A stretch of DNA of 64,000 nt from a virus. The notes under the pieces were generated by a model. The model was not told the DNA's origin. It did not search any database and saw nothing but the letters and a program-made list of their open reading frames with translations. Below are positions 17,601-25,631 of this stretch, piece by piece. Within the stretch, counting starts at the first letter, position 1. Each line of letters starts with the position of its first letter. The DNA is taken from positions 124,001 to 188,000 of the IMG/VR virus record IMGVR_UViG_3300032334_001259. One strand, given 5' to 3'. The translations under genes were made by a program, and so were the position numbers.

Positions 17601-19194
17601 TTAATGTAGTGATTGCACTATTTGCCGCAGTAACATTTGCATTAATGGTTGTAATAAGGTTTGCTTGTGTTGCCGCATTGCTATTAAGAGTTATAATTGT
17701 GCTATCAGTAGGTAGATATGCCGCAACATTAGCATTACTATATGTTGTTCCACCAGTGACTGCATTTCCTCCAACCAAAAGTGATCCATTTGCAACTTGA
17801 ACCGCAGTTCCAGCAATATAAATTGTATTATTGCTTACATACAAACTCTTCCATTGATTTGTTAGTGTTCCTAAACTATAAACAGCATTTGCTGTTGGTG
17901 ATATGTTACCAGTTATATTAACATCAGTTACAATACTATTTGTAAGATACGCTGCTACATTTGTATTGCTATAACTTGTTTGAACACCAGTTAGATAATA
18001 ACCATTACCTGTGTAAAATGTTGCACTAATATTACCGCTTGCAATAATACTATTAGCATATTCAGTTTTAGAAACAACTTCATAATTTGTAGTTACAATA
18101 TTACCAGTAACATTTAGATTACCAGAAATATTAACATTGCCACTTGCTGTAACATTTCCTGTTACAACTAATCCATTTCCACTTTTAAAACGACCTATTT
18201 CATTTGCAGCAGCATCGCCACCAATGGCAAATACAATATCTTTACCAGAAGTTAGGGTTGCAACAACAAGTTTACCACCTTCATTAAGAAGATAACCATC
18301 ATTTGGCCCATCAAGACCACCGCCACCACTAAATGTGCTACTGTTAATACCAAGATCAATATAATTAGTGCTATCACTACCATTATCTGCTGTTACAACA
18401 AGGTCGCCACTTGCACTGGTTCCATTGCTTTTGTTTTGTAATAATACTTGTGAATAACTGTTTACACTATCAACATAAGTCAAACGTGCATTTGCAGGAT
18501 TAAATGATGGTAATAACCCGATAGTTGTATAATTTGGAATGGTAAGATTATTGCCAGTAATATAAACATTACTATAAAATTGTGTGTATCCATTTACAGT
18601 ATTATAACCATTACCATAAGTTGTTAAACTTGTATTTCCATTTGAAGTTATATATAAAGCTGGAACACTACCAACATTTGAGTGAATTAAACCTGTTACA
18701 TTAGTTCCTAATCCACTAAATGTATAACCAGAAAAATTAGTAGTATTGATTTCTATAAAGCCATTAGCATAAATTGTGTCAGCACTTAAAGAACCATCTG
18801 TAGAAATACTTGTTTGGGCATAAAGTCTATCAGCGTTTAAACGATTTGCATTTATTCTTAAATTACCCCAATTATTATTTGTTTTAGTAGGATTAATCCA
18901 AGTATCAACGCTAATATTTCCAGAAAAGTTTGCATCTTTAATATAAGCACCAGCCCAAATATTAGATACATTTCCTAATGTAAAATAATTAGTAATACTT
19001 GGATTTACATTTGCATAAACATTACCTACCGCTGCATTAACATTGGTATATAGAATACGTTGACCACCTGCAGTAATGCCATCCATGACATATACATAAT
19101 CTGTTGCTTCATCAATGACTAATTCACCGTTGTGACCAACAAGATTACCTATTTCAAGAAAACTAATCTTACCAAAATAACGACGCAGTGCCAT
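14677..19194 (-). CDS. Giant repetitive tail fibre (1505 aa)
   Basis: The N-terminus (MALRRYFGKISFLEIGNLVG, ELVIDEATDYVYVMDG) is the attachment module seen in long fibres of T4-like marine phages. Residues about 255-345 hold the ASGDLVVTADNGSD/GINSSTFSGG module also found in the fibre at 1-2801. Residues about 500-760 are alpha-helical, with repeats of NAATQANLITTINANVTAAN that read as a trimeric coiled coil. Residues about 1045-1150 contain a 50-residue tandem repeat. Many YGNTQVAAYL/ITVTGNIT beta repeats fill the rest. A GTAAATA late box lies 21 nt upstream of the start. Its length and beta/coiled-coil alternation fit a jointed long tail fibre. Confidence 0.85.
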   Translation of the reverse strand: MALRRYFGKISFLEIGNLVGHNGELVIDEATDYVYVMDGITAGGQRILYTNVNAAVGNVYANVNPSITNYFTLGNVSNIWAGAYIKDANFSGNISVDTWINPTKTNNNWGNLRINANRLNADRLYAQTSISTDGSLSADTIYANGFIEINTTNFSGYTFSGLGTNVTGLIHSNVGSVPALYITSNGNTSLTTYGNGYNTVNGYTQFYSNVYITGNNLTIPNYTTIGLLPSFNPANARLTYVDSVNSYSQVLLQNKSNGTSASGDLVVTADNGSDSTNYIDLGINSSTFSGGGGLDGPNDGYLLNEGGKLVVATLTSGKDIVFAIGGDAAANEIGRFKSGNGLVVTGNVTASGNVNISGNLNVTGNIVTTNYEVVSKTEYANSIIASGNISATFYTGNGYYLTGVQTSYSNTNVAAYLTNSIVTDVNITGNISPTANAVYSLGTLTNQWKSLYVSNNTIYIAGTAVQVANGSLLVGGNAVTGGTTYSNANVAAYLPTDSTIITLNSNAATQANLITTINANVTAANSAITTLTSNAATQANLITIINANITAANSAITTLTSNAATQANLITTVNANVTAANSAITTINANVTAANSAIATLSSNAASQASDIVILYSNAGVQANSITALNNSVVNLAGEIAQIQAGTGFATTQQIQAANSSISTLNANLNAANLNISALQSNTGTIASNVNILFTNAASQASDITTLYSNAATQASNLATLTTNAASQASDITTLYSNAATQANLIALLNANVSGANSAIVTANSAVTAYATNLNNAMTANINAANANLGSLTGRVTVVEGNIVSINNTLIGVINGAFSYSNANVATYLPTYSGNLSAGNITVNGNLFVTGNITTLNYETINNTEYANSIIASGNITASGNVGASFYTGNGYYLTGLPATYGNTQVSAYYVANTVATSNVQILRNGNIRLATGASISDSYSAGYLVLSPNTTVDALAGVVIGGSGYLLSPNGSRNAVLNYGSVSGQFGVYILNVYGNQQNAIVNGGSNNYGNIGSISTFFGNAFVSNIYSPNYLYPNGTSILSGVSGTYGNTQVGYYLNSNLISSTISVTGNVIANAHYGNSFLYSNGVSILTGIGGTYGNTQVGYYLNSNLISSTISVTGNVIANAHYGNSYLYSNGVSILTGISGTYGNTQVAAYLPTYTGNLTAGNITVTGNITHPSNSYILGDFTNSTVAYRTMFQTANVNSSTGIYALPSGSSTAASWQAANSTNPTNASKILIATNGSTDVQLVSGINGTGTYLPLSFYNNGAAQMVLYPNGNIYMSNANPITTTGNINVGNINVTANVNAANISVTNNLTYGNVSTTGNITAGYLITTGSGGNITGASYVVASNFVITNYGNISGANVITANTFTGTNATISGNLYSSSVTGKSSAIVAQNTAVTMDNIKVQWLNNGSSNANQLQLGSLSGTPQALYTYIFQSGLGGGTTGGSSNTALSTTYANIGSPSGTAGDMFMFTATIGTNAYRVSAITGSGYSNNLISIERLV
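15752..16051 (-). repeat. Tandem 150-nt in-frame repeat in giant fibre
   Basis: Two adjacent 150-nt copies (from 15752 and 15902), with a third partial copy beginning at 16052. They encode about 50 residues around VGYYLNSNLISSTISVTG. The copies differ at few positions, which indicates recent duplication. Confidence 0.85.
16920..17700 (-). repeat. Coiled-coil repeats in giant fibre
   Basis: Degenerate tandem repeats encode NAATQANLITTINANVTAANSA-type units with regularly spaced hydrophobic residues. They are expected to form a trimeric helical shaft segment. Confidence 0.7.
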
Positions 19195-19214
19195 GCTTAT
19201 ATCCTAATATCTTA

Positions 19215-19222
19215 TATTTACC
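19215..19222 (-). promoter_or_regulatory. Late promoter variant (GGTAAATA)
   Basis: Minus-strand box 21 nt upstream of the giant fibre start at 19194. Its first two bases are GG instead of the consensus TA. Confidence 0.45.
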
Positions 19223-19285
19223 ATAAAATGATTGTTTAAGAACCCATGAGATTTATGCATATCAGCCATTTATGCACTGCAACAT

Positions 19286-19293
19286 AATAAATA
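19286..19293 (+). promoter_or_regulatory. Possible late promoter for DUF1127 gene (AATAAATA)
   Basis: A plus-strand late-type box 52 nt upstream of the DUF1127 start. The surrounding 19249-19302 contains two copies each of atttatgca and tgcactgca, which could be protein-binding direct repeats. Confidence 0.4.
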
Positions 19294-19344
19294 TTGCACT
19301 GCACTAAATATATGCGTAAAATGCATAGAACATGGAGATTTAAT

Positions 19345-19536
19345 ATGAAGACCATCGTAGAAAAGATAGCTAAGGTCATAGAATATAATCGTGAAGCAAT
19401 TGCACTTCGTCGCAAGTATTATAAAACCTATGATGAATTAAGCCGTTTAAACGATAGAGACTTAGCTGATATTGGTATCAATCGTGGTATGATTGAACAA
19501 ATTGCATTTGACCATACATATAATACTTCTCGCTAA
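19345..19536 (+). CDS. DUF1127 (YjiS-like) small protein
   Basis: 63 aa from the ATG at 19345, chosen for its GGAG ribosome site (ggagatttaatatg); the frame extends upstream only through a TTG. The core LSRLNDRDLADIGINRGMIEQIA is the DUF1127 signature (L..L.DR.L.DIGI.R..I), and the N-terminus is helical and basic. DUF1127 proteins are small cytoplasmic regulators in proteobacteria, linked in some species to RNA-binding and to phosphate or carbon control. This is the only plus-strand gene between the fibre and head modules, with its own leader and a terminator behind it, so it looks like an independently expressed cargo gene. Confidence 0.88.
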   Translation: MKTIVEKIAKVIEYNREAIALRRKYYKTYDELSRLNDRDLADIGINRGMIEQIAFDHTYNTSR

Positions 19537-19567
19537 TATTTTTTTATATTTTTTGGTCAATAAAAAA

Positions 19568-19588
19568 GGGGCTTTTCAGCCCCTTTTT
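19568..19588. terminator. Bidirectional terminator between DUF1127 and capsid genes
   Basis: The stem GGGGC/GCCCC (19568-19572 with 19579-19583) has loop TTTTCA and is flanked by A6 on the left and T5 on the right. It therefore works for plus-strand transcripts from the DUF1127 gene and minus-strand transcripts from gp23. Confidence 0.9.
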
Positions 19589-19610
19589 CTTTTTCTGTAT
19601 TCCGTAAATC

Positions 19611-20810
19611 TTATTGGAATGAAAGGTTGCTAACGTTGATTTCACTTAGGTAGTCAGCTGCGTTACCGAAGCTGCTTGCTACGTTTGTGAGTTCTACATA
19701 ACCATAACGAGTCATGAAGCCAACTACTGGTTCGAATGTAGTTGGATCAAGGATAACACCACTGCTCATTAGAGGAATATATGGGCAATAGAACGCAGCT
19801 GCATCAGCTTCGCTAGTTCCCTTATAACCAACTAGAACAGGAATTGTGTCATCAGCATAGCTATCAACATATACACGCATTGCACCATTGAGAGTACCAA
19901 CGAACTTAGTGTTTGTTGGAGCTTCAAAAGCACCTTCTGTAGTACGTGCGAAAGCTGAAGTTGTTGCAGACTGAAGAACAGTCAATGCAGCACTTGATAC
20001 AACAGCCCAGTTACCTGCACCACGACGAGTGCGTTGTGCAATTAGGTTAGCAGCACGGTTGATAAGAACAGCTAGAGCAGCATGTTCGTCACCAACGAAT
20101 GTTGCAGTACCACTTACAGTAGCTTGGTTGTAAGTAAATTCTTGTGCAGCCAATGAACGTAGGCTGTAAAGGATTTCCTGATCAATTTCAGCAGTGATTT
20201 CTTGTGCGAGAGCAGCCATGATTTCTGCTTCAATGTCAAGACCATGCATAGCCTGTGCATCTTGAGCAGCTTCAAAAGTCCAGCGTGCGCTTAACTTACG
20301 AGTCTTTGCTTCAACAGGTTGCTTTAGGATTTGAACATTGAGCTTACGACCTGGTGTACCTTCCATAGCAGCAGTGAAACCAGCCTTACCGTCAGTGCTG
20401 TTAACACCTGGTGCAGTTCCAGAATAACCACTTGCAATCTTAAATGGTGAAAGTGCTTCATCATTAAGAGCAACGTCAGTACCAGCCTGACCGCTTGCAG
20501 TTGATGTGAATGTTTCAGCATAACGTACACGAAGAGTGTGGATCTGTGCAACAGGTCCAGTCATTGGTTGAACACCAACGATTTCGTTTGCAATAACAGT
20601 TGGCATAACACGGCGGATAACAGGGAGGATAACACGGTTAAGTGTTGCAATGTTACCAGCTGCAGTTGCACCAGCACTTGCGCTTTCAGCAAGATACTTC
20701 TTAGTATTTTCGAGCACCATGCTCATTGTTGTACGACGATTACCGCTTAGACCTTCCAACAGGGCTGTCTTGGTTTCGTCCCAACGACTTTCAATTAATT
20801 CTTGTGACAT
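19611..20810 (-). CDS. 23: Major capsid protein gp23
   Basis: A 399-aa T4-type HK97-fold major capsid protein. Diagnostic stretches are RVILPVIRRVMPTVIANEIV (residues about 59-78), GVQPMTGPVAQIHTLRVRY, and the C-terminal PYIPLMSSGVILDPTTFEPVVGFMTRYG (residues about 347-373). A gp21-type cleavage motif (L-x-E) occurs as LAE at residues 40-42, so the mature protein probably begins at S43. The precursor arm is shorter than in T4. The ribosome site is strong (GGAGAAGACCCTATG). The gene ends the head module and runs into a bidirectional terminator. Confidence 0.97.
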   Translation of the reverse strand: MSQELIESRWDETKTALLEGLSGNRRTTMSMVLENTKKYLAESASAGATAAGNIATLNRVILPVIRRVMPTVIANEIVGVQPMTGPVAQIHTLRVRYAETFTSTASGQAGTDVALNDEALSPFKIASGYSGTAPGVNSTDGKAGFTAAMEGTPGRKLNVQILKQPVEAKTRKLSARWTFEAAQDAQAMHGLDIEAEIMAALAQEITAEIDQEILYSLRSLAAQEFTYNQATVSGTATFVGDEHAALAVLINRAANLIAQRTRRGAGNWAVVSSAALTVLQSATTSAFARTTEGAFEAPTNTKFVGTLNGAMRVYVDSYADDTIPVLVGYKGTSEADAAAFYCPYIPLMSSGVILDPTTFEPVVGFMTRYGYVELTNVASSFGNAADYLSEINVSNLSFQ

Positions 20811-20834
20811 AGGGTCTTCTCCAAATTTGTATTA

Positions 20835-21932
20835 TCACTTTAGACCAGCAAGACGCTTCATTTCAATTATGTTTGAAGTTTCTTTCTGTTCAGTTTTAAC
20901 AGCACGATCACCTGTAACTTCTTTCTTGCTTTCAACGATAGTTTGCTTTGTAGCTTCTACCTTTGGAGCATTGCCTTCCATTACTGGGTTTAAGTACTTT
21001 TTGTATGCTGCGTCGAGTTTTTCTGTTGGGACTGATTCCAGCAGTTGTGACATCACAGCGGCTTTGTCTTTGCTAAGAGGACTTAGCAATTCGTTGAGTT
21101 TACCGTTACGAGCAATGCTTTCATTGATTTTACGGATTTCTACTTCTTTTGCCTTAACTTCAGTCAACGCACGTTCTTCGGCATCACGTGATTCACTGAT
21201 TTGACGAGCCATTAGCTCGATCTTACCAGTAAGTTTCTTGATGTCTGCACGTTCGTTAAGGTAGCTTGCGCCAAACTCAGTTGCAAAGGCTTCAAAAATC
21301 TTACGACCGAAGTTGTTTTCCTTGGCTTCCTGAATATCTGTTTTGAGTTGGTTTAATTCTGTACGTAGATGATTTGTAACTGTGCCTTCTACAAGTGCAC
21401 TTGCTTTTTTTACGAAACTATCACGAAGTGATTCAAGTTTCTTACGACCTTCGGTTACAACTGCAACCTTAGTGCGAGCAAGATCCATCTTGTCTGCTGC
21501 AAATTCTGCAATCTCAGCTTGTAAGTTTTCAGCAACGAATGCTTCTAACTTACTGATTGCATTTTGCATATTGGCACGATCACCACGAAGTTCAGCAACT
21601 TCACTTGCAAGTGATTCACTTAGATAAGCATCAAAATTACGAGCCTTATCCATCATTTGCTTTGTGAATTTTACACGGTCTTCGCTAACCATTTCACGTT
21701 CAGCACGAATTTTTGACAATTCGTCTGTAAGTGATTCGTTAACCATCTTGTCCAGAGCCTCAACCATATTAGCACGGTCGTGTTCATAACGACTAGCCAT
21801 TTCCTCACGAATTTCATCACGAATCTGTCCACGTGCTTCTTCAAGTTTCACATTCCATGCTTCTTCAAGTTGCTTACGTGTATCTTCGTTCAGAAGTCCG
21901 CTTTCTAGTAATGGTTTTAGAGCTTCGAACAT
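20835..21932 (-). CDS. 22: Prohead core scaffolding protein gp22
   Basis: 365 aa, highly charged and almost entirely helical or coiled-coil (residues about 15-290), as expected for the main scaffold of the T4-type procapsid. The RKIFEAFATEFGASYLNE stretch (about 205-222) is typical of gp22 of T4-like marine phages, and L-x-E sites suitable for gp21 occur along the chain. It lies between the protease (15 bp upstream) and gp23 (24 bp downstream), the T4 order. The ribosome site is AGGAG. Confidence 0.93.
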   Translation of the reverse strand: MFEALKPLLESGLLNEDTRKQLEEAWNVKLEEARGQIRDEIREEMASRYEHDRANMVEALDKMVNESLTDELSKIRAEREMVSEDRVKFTKQMMDKARNFDAYLSESLASEVAELRGDRANMQNAISKLEAFVAENLQAEIAEFAADKMDLARTKVAVVTEGRKKLESLRDSFVKKASALVEGTVTNHLRTELNQLKTDIQEAKENNFGRKIFEAFATEFGASYLNERADIKKLTGKIELMARQISESRDAEERALTEVKAKEVEIRKINESIARNGKLNELLSPLSKDKAAVMSQLLESVPTEKLDAAYKKYLNPVMEGNAPKVEATKQTIVESKKEVTGDRAVKTEQKETSNIIEMKRLAGLK

Positions 21933-21947
21933 TAATTTCTCCTGAAC

Positions 21948-22571
21948 TTATATTTTTAATTCATCAATAAATTTAGCAAGTTCTTGCTTAAGATATTTTT
22001 GAACTCGTTGATCTTGATTTAAATCTTTAGCCATTTCCAAAATGCGATGACCACCGTTCATATTCATTAGTCCTTCATAGACTGCTGTTGGGTAGGCATT
22101 AGGTGCACTTGGCTGTGCTACAATATCAACAGTAACGATATCAAAATCGCTTACTGCACCGTCGTTTTCGTTTACATTACCACTTCCACGACTACTTACT
22201 CCTAGTTTGACACCACTTTCTAACATGGTGCGAACTAAATTGCCCATTGGAGTAGGCAAAATCTTCATCTTACCATAACCGTTCGGTCCATCTAACCACA
22301 TTTCTGTAATCATATGACTTACACGATCAAGGTTAATGCGTAAGTTTGTTGGGTGATCTACTTCACCCAACACACTATAACCTGTTCTAATTTGCTTATT
22401 GAGTGTTTCAATAGCACGACTAATTTCATTAACGGGATAAACACGTTGATTTGCGTTCTTTACACCACCTTGGATGCAAATGCCCTTCATATAAAGGTTT
22501 TTGCCTTCATCAGTTGATGTTTCCATCTTTGCTTGGTCGTAACTAAGATTTTCAATAAGCAAATTATTCAT
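21948..22571 (-). CDS. 21: Prohead core protease gp21
   Basis: A 207-aa herpes-assemblin-like serine protease (family S77) that cleaves scaffold and capsid precursors during head maturation. Catalytic elements are visible: His73 in GEVDHP, Ser126/127 in GVSSRG, and an acidic third element near VDIVAQPSAP (149-158). The length matches T4 gp21 (about 212 aa). It sits directly upstream of gp22 and gp23. Confidence 0.95.
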   Translation of the reverse strand: MNNLLIENLSYDQAKMETSTDEGKNLYMKGICIQGGVKNANQRVYPVNEISRAIETLNKQIRTGYSVLGEVDHPTNLRINLDRVSHMITEMWLDGPNGYGKMKILPTPMGNLVRTMLESGVKLGVSSRGSGNVNENDGAVSDFDIVTVDIVAQPSAPNAYPTAVYEGLMNMNGGHRILEMAKDLNQDQRVQKYLKQELAKFIDELKI

Positions 22572-22585
22572 AACTTTTCTTTACC

Positions 22586-23443
22586 TTACTTTGGAAGATT
22601 ACTCTTCTTGTTTACATTTGGACCACCGCCAGTTGCAAACTTGCCTTCTGCACTTTGTGGCTTCTTGGCATTTGAGAAACCTTTCTTGCCAGCGTCACCA
22701 CCTGGTGCATTAAGGAACTTACCACTGTGTGGGAAATTACCTGACTTTGGACTAGTATATTGCTTGCCATTTGGATCTACTTGTTCACTCTTTTGAGCAA
22801 TATTCTTTGCAGTGCCACCCATGTCGTTCTTGCCAGCAACAACGCTCTTTGGATTTGTTTCACCAGTTTTTACGAATTCACCAGTGCCAGCACCTACTGT
22901 AGCACCATTTGGCTTTGCGCCAAACTCGCCCTTGTATGGTTCGCCAACTTTTTCAACATATTCACGAACTACGCCTTCTTCAGCGTGTTCTGGTTCTTCT
23001 TTTTCTTGTGCCATTAGCTTTTCAAATTCAGCCTTAAGGTCGTCAAGAGCATCTTCAAGGTCCATTACACGATCTTCAACGTCACCTGCTTCACCAGCTT
23101 CGTCGCCCATGTCCATGTCATCACTGTCCATGCCCATGTCATCGTCTGCACCGTCCATACCGTCATGATCTGCTTCAATATCGTGCATCATGTCATCGGT
23201 TTGGTCCATGCTCATGTCGTCACCAGCTTCTTCCATGCCGAAGTTTTCTTCAACTGAATCTTCTTCAACTGCTTCTTCGTCCATGTCTTCTGCTTCATCA
23301 ACGCCTTCTTCCATTTCTTCTGCAACGATTTCGTTGTAGATGTCACGGCTTTTTGCTACAACAAGGTTATGAAATAATTCTTTTGCCTTGTCTTGTTCAT
23401 CATTAATGATGTATTCTATAAGTTGTTCGTACTGACTACGCAT
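22586..23443 (-). CDS. Acidic prohead core protein (gp67/gp68-like)
   Basis: 285 aa. The N-terminal 60 residues (LIEYIINDEQDKAKELFHNL, then an Asp/Glu run) resemble T4 gp67, which begins with a similar helix and ends in an acidic tail. The middle (about 45-125) is extremely Asp/Glu/Met-rich. A short helix (RVMDLEDALDDLKAEFEKLM) follows, and the C-terminal 110 residues are a basic, Gly/Asn/Lys-rich disordered tail. It lies between the small ORF and gp21, where T4 has gp67 and gp68. It is probably an internal core protein degraded by gp21. Confidence 0.8.
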   Translation of the reverse strand: MRSQYEQLIEYIINDEQDKAKELFHNLVVAKSRDIYNEIVAEEMEEGVDEAEDMDEEAVEEDSVEENFGMEEAGDDMSMDQTDDMMHDIEADHDGMDGADDDMGMDSDDMDMGDEAGEAGDVEDRVMDLEDALDDLKAEFEKLMAQEKEEPEHAEEGVVREYVEKVGEPYKGEFGAKPNGATVGAGTGEFVKTGETNPKSVVAGKNDMGGTAKNIAQKSEQVDPNGKQYTSPKSGNFPHSGKFLNAPGGDAGKKGFSNAKKPQSAEGKFATGGGPNVNKKSNLPK

Positions 23444-23545
23444 ATAAAAAACTCCTGTGGAATTATATCCTGTGATTATATTTAAACTATGGTTATAATA
23501 AGTGCCTGAAATAGCCGTATTTTTGAATTTTTTGTGAAAAATAAA

Positions 23546-23770
23546 TTATAAGCCTGGTTGGCCGCTACTTGGCGCACCATATTGTTGGCGCACTAACTTG
23601 ATTTTTTCAACATATTCGACCGTGCGCTGGTCATTCATTTTACGTAATTGGTTAATTTGAGCAAGTGTTAGTCGTGTTTTACGCAAATCATGAATCTTAT
23701 CTACACTATTATCACGTGATAGATCTTGATAGGCTCCATTATTTGCATTAAACATTTCACTTAAAAACAT
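23546..23770 (-). CDS. Small head-module protein between portal and core genes
   Basis: 74 aa, beginning MFLSEMFNANNGAYQDLSRDN with a central basic helix (RKTRLTLAQINQLRKMNDQR) and a disordered Gly/Pro tail. The ribosome site is GGAG. It sits in the T4 gene-67 position but lacks gp67's acidic tail; that feature is in the next gene instead. A small core or scaffold-associated protein is likely by position. The function is not shown by sequence. Confidence 0.7.
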   Translation of the reverse strand: MFLSEMFNANNGAYQDLSRDNSVDKIHDLRKTRLTLAQINQLRKMNDQRTVEYVEKIKLVRQQYGAPSSGQPGL

Positions 23771-23794
23771 AACTGCTCCACTTTTTATTTAGGT

Positions 23795-25582
23795 TTATGC
23801 GCCACCTAGCGCCGCACCAGCAGTTTGTCCACCTGCAGCACCGCCGCCAGCACCACCTGTTGGACTTGGAACACCAGCCGCACCAACTTCACCACCTATT
23901 GGCGGTGCACCTGGTCCACCTAGTCCACCACCTTGTTCTGCAGCTTGTATATCGCTTACGGTTTCAAGGTCAGTGCTTATTGCACCTGGTGTAACACCAA
24001 CTGTTCGTAGATCAGCACCCTGAATCATACCCTTTGGTTGCTCTGTGCCACGTTCTTCATGCCACATCTTATCGTTTTCAGCAAGTTCCATATCACTCAA
24101 ACCAAGATATTTCTTTAACATAAAGCGTTTACTCAAGTAATCAGTTTGGTTAATTTGTGTAAATGCAGTAATACGACCAGCATTTAACTCAAGTTCACGA
24201 TATGCTGCAAAATTTTGTGGTTCAGTAAATTTAATTTCAAACAAGCTATTATCAAGGTTGAAACCACGATGTTTTAAAAACATCTTAAATTCTGTATCAA
24301 ACTTTGGACTTATATAACGCTGCAATCTCTTGCAATATTCATTAAAACGATGTTCTTGTATAAGTGCAGTAGTTACCTTACCATCAACAAATGCACGATC
24401 ACTGTCTTCTGGACCAGTTGGTAGATAAGAACTTGGAATACGAAGACTACGATACATCTTGTTTTGGAAATAACGCAAGTCATCAATTTCACCAAGATTT
24501 TGACCACCAGGTAGAACTTCTACTGATGAGCCACGACCTTCTGCACTTTGTGGAAAGAAAAAATCTTCATTCATACTCATTGGATTATATGAAGCATCCA
24601 TTAAGTTAGAACCACCACCACTTTGTGTTGGTATTCTGCGTTGATTAATTTCATTCTTTACACGTTCAACAAATTGCATTGCAAGATGTGCTGGCATGTT
24701 GCCAACATCAATCTTAAACATTCTGCGTTCTGGTGCACGACTAATACGATAGATAAGAATTGCATCTTCAAGTAATTCTTTTTGCTTGAATACTTTAAAG
24801 ATTGCTTCAAATATACTAACACCAAATGGCCAGTTGACATCTAAACCTTCAGTTAGACTTAAATGAACAATATGTTCTGCACCAACAGGAAATTCATTGT
24901 TACCAGCACCGAAACGTGTATTTGGTGAAAATACTTCACCACCTGCTGTATAAGAACGACTACCGCCCATATAAGGAGCAAAGGCATAACTGTCATTTGG
25001 ACCAGGTGGACGAGTAATAGTATTATTCTGTAGATTTGGATTTAAATCACGAATATAATAAATTTCAGGTTCTTTACCTTTAGATTCATTAACAATAACC
25101 TTGCTAACACGGTTCATTTCAGTCCAAAACCACTTATAAGTTTCTGGATCACGAACAAACACTTGGTCACCATACTTTAATGTGTTACGGAAAATCTTAA
25201 AGATACGCTGTTCAAAGTCTTGTAATTTACACCAAGCCTTTAACTGTTCTTTTAGAATCATTACTTCATTTTCAGTAGCTTCTTCATTAAAATGAACATT
25301 AAATGGTGTATGTGTTTCTTCACTACGTTGTGTACAGAACTCACTTAAAATATCAAGTGCGCTGTTGGCTTCACTATCTAAATCCATATTTTCATATTGA
25401 GTATAACGATCAATACGATTTGGGTGACCGCTATAAACATCTGGCAACATGCTTTGATAGTTACGATATGCGGCGTTTGCTTGTGAACCAAGATAATTGT
25501 AACTGCTATAATCTGTTACACTACCGTTTACAGGGCTATATGAACCATCACTTACAATACGCCAATGCTTTTTCCAACCCAT
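23795..25582 (-). CDS. 20: Portal vertex protein gp20
   Basis: 595 aa, the dodecameric portal of T4-type heads. Recognisable stretches are MDLDSEANSALDILSEFCTQ (68-87), FRNTLKYGDQVFVRDPETYKWFW (about 131-153), YRISRAPERRMFKIDVGNMP and YFQNKMYRSLRIPSSYLP. The C-terminal 60 residues are an unusual Gly/Ala/Pro-rich tail. A CATAAATA late box lies 20 nt upstream and the ribosome site is AAGGAT. It heads the head operon on the minus strand. Confidence 0.96.
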   Translation of the reverse strand: MGWKKHWRIVSDGSYSPVNGSVTDYSSYNYLGSQANAAYRNYQSMLPDVYSGHPNRIDRYTQYENMDLDSEANSALDILSEFCTQRSEETHTPFNVHFNEEATENEVMILKEQLKAWCKLQDFEQRIFKIFRNTLKYGDQVFVRDPETYKWFWTEMNRVSKVIVNESKGKEPEIYYIRDLNPNLQNNTITRPPGPNDSYAFAPYMGGSRSYTAGGEVFSPNTRFGAGNNEFPVGAEHIVHLSLTEGLDVNWPFGVSIFEAIFKVFKQKELLEDAILIYRISRAPERRMFKIDVGNMPAHLAMQFVERVKNEINQRRIPTQSGGGSNLMDASYNPMSMNEDFFFPQSAEGRGSSVEVLPGGQNLGEIDDLRYFQNKMYRSLRIPSSYLPTGPEDSDRAFVDGKVTTALIQEHRFNEYCKRLQRYISPKFDTEFKMFLKHRGFNLDNSLFEIKFTEPQNFAAYRELELNAGRITAFTQINQTDYLSKRFMLKKYLGLSDMELAENDKMWHEERGTEQPKGMIQGADLRTVGVTPGAISTDLETVSDIQAAEQGGGLGGPGAPPIGGEVGAAGVPSPTGGAGGGAAGGQTAGAALGGA

Positions 25583-25601
25583 TTGTGAAATCCTTGTAGA
25601 A

Positions 25602-25609
25602 TATTTATG
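25602..25609 (-). promoter_or_regulatory. T4-type late promoter variant (CATAAATA)
   Basis: Minus-strand box 20 nt upstream of the portal start at 25582. Confidence 0.65.
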
Positions 25610-25631
25610 GATATATGCGGTGTTTTAATTA

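Noticed and set aside
17384-17800. Plus-strand 138-aa hydrophobic ORF with repeats
   Set aside because: It is antisense to the coiled-coil repeats of the giant fibre; its repetitiveness comes from that strand.
20650-21204. Plus-strand 184-aa ORF opposite gp22/gp23
   Set aside because: It is the mirror of a helical, charged coding strand, has no ribosome site and overlaps two certain core genes.
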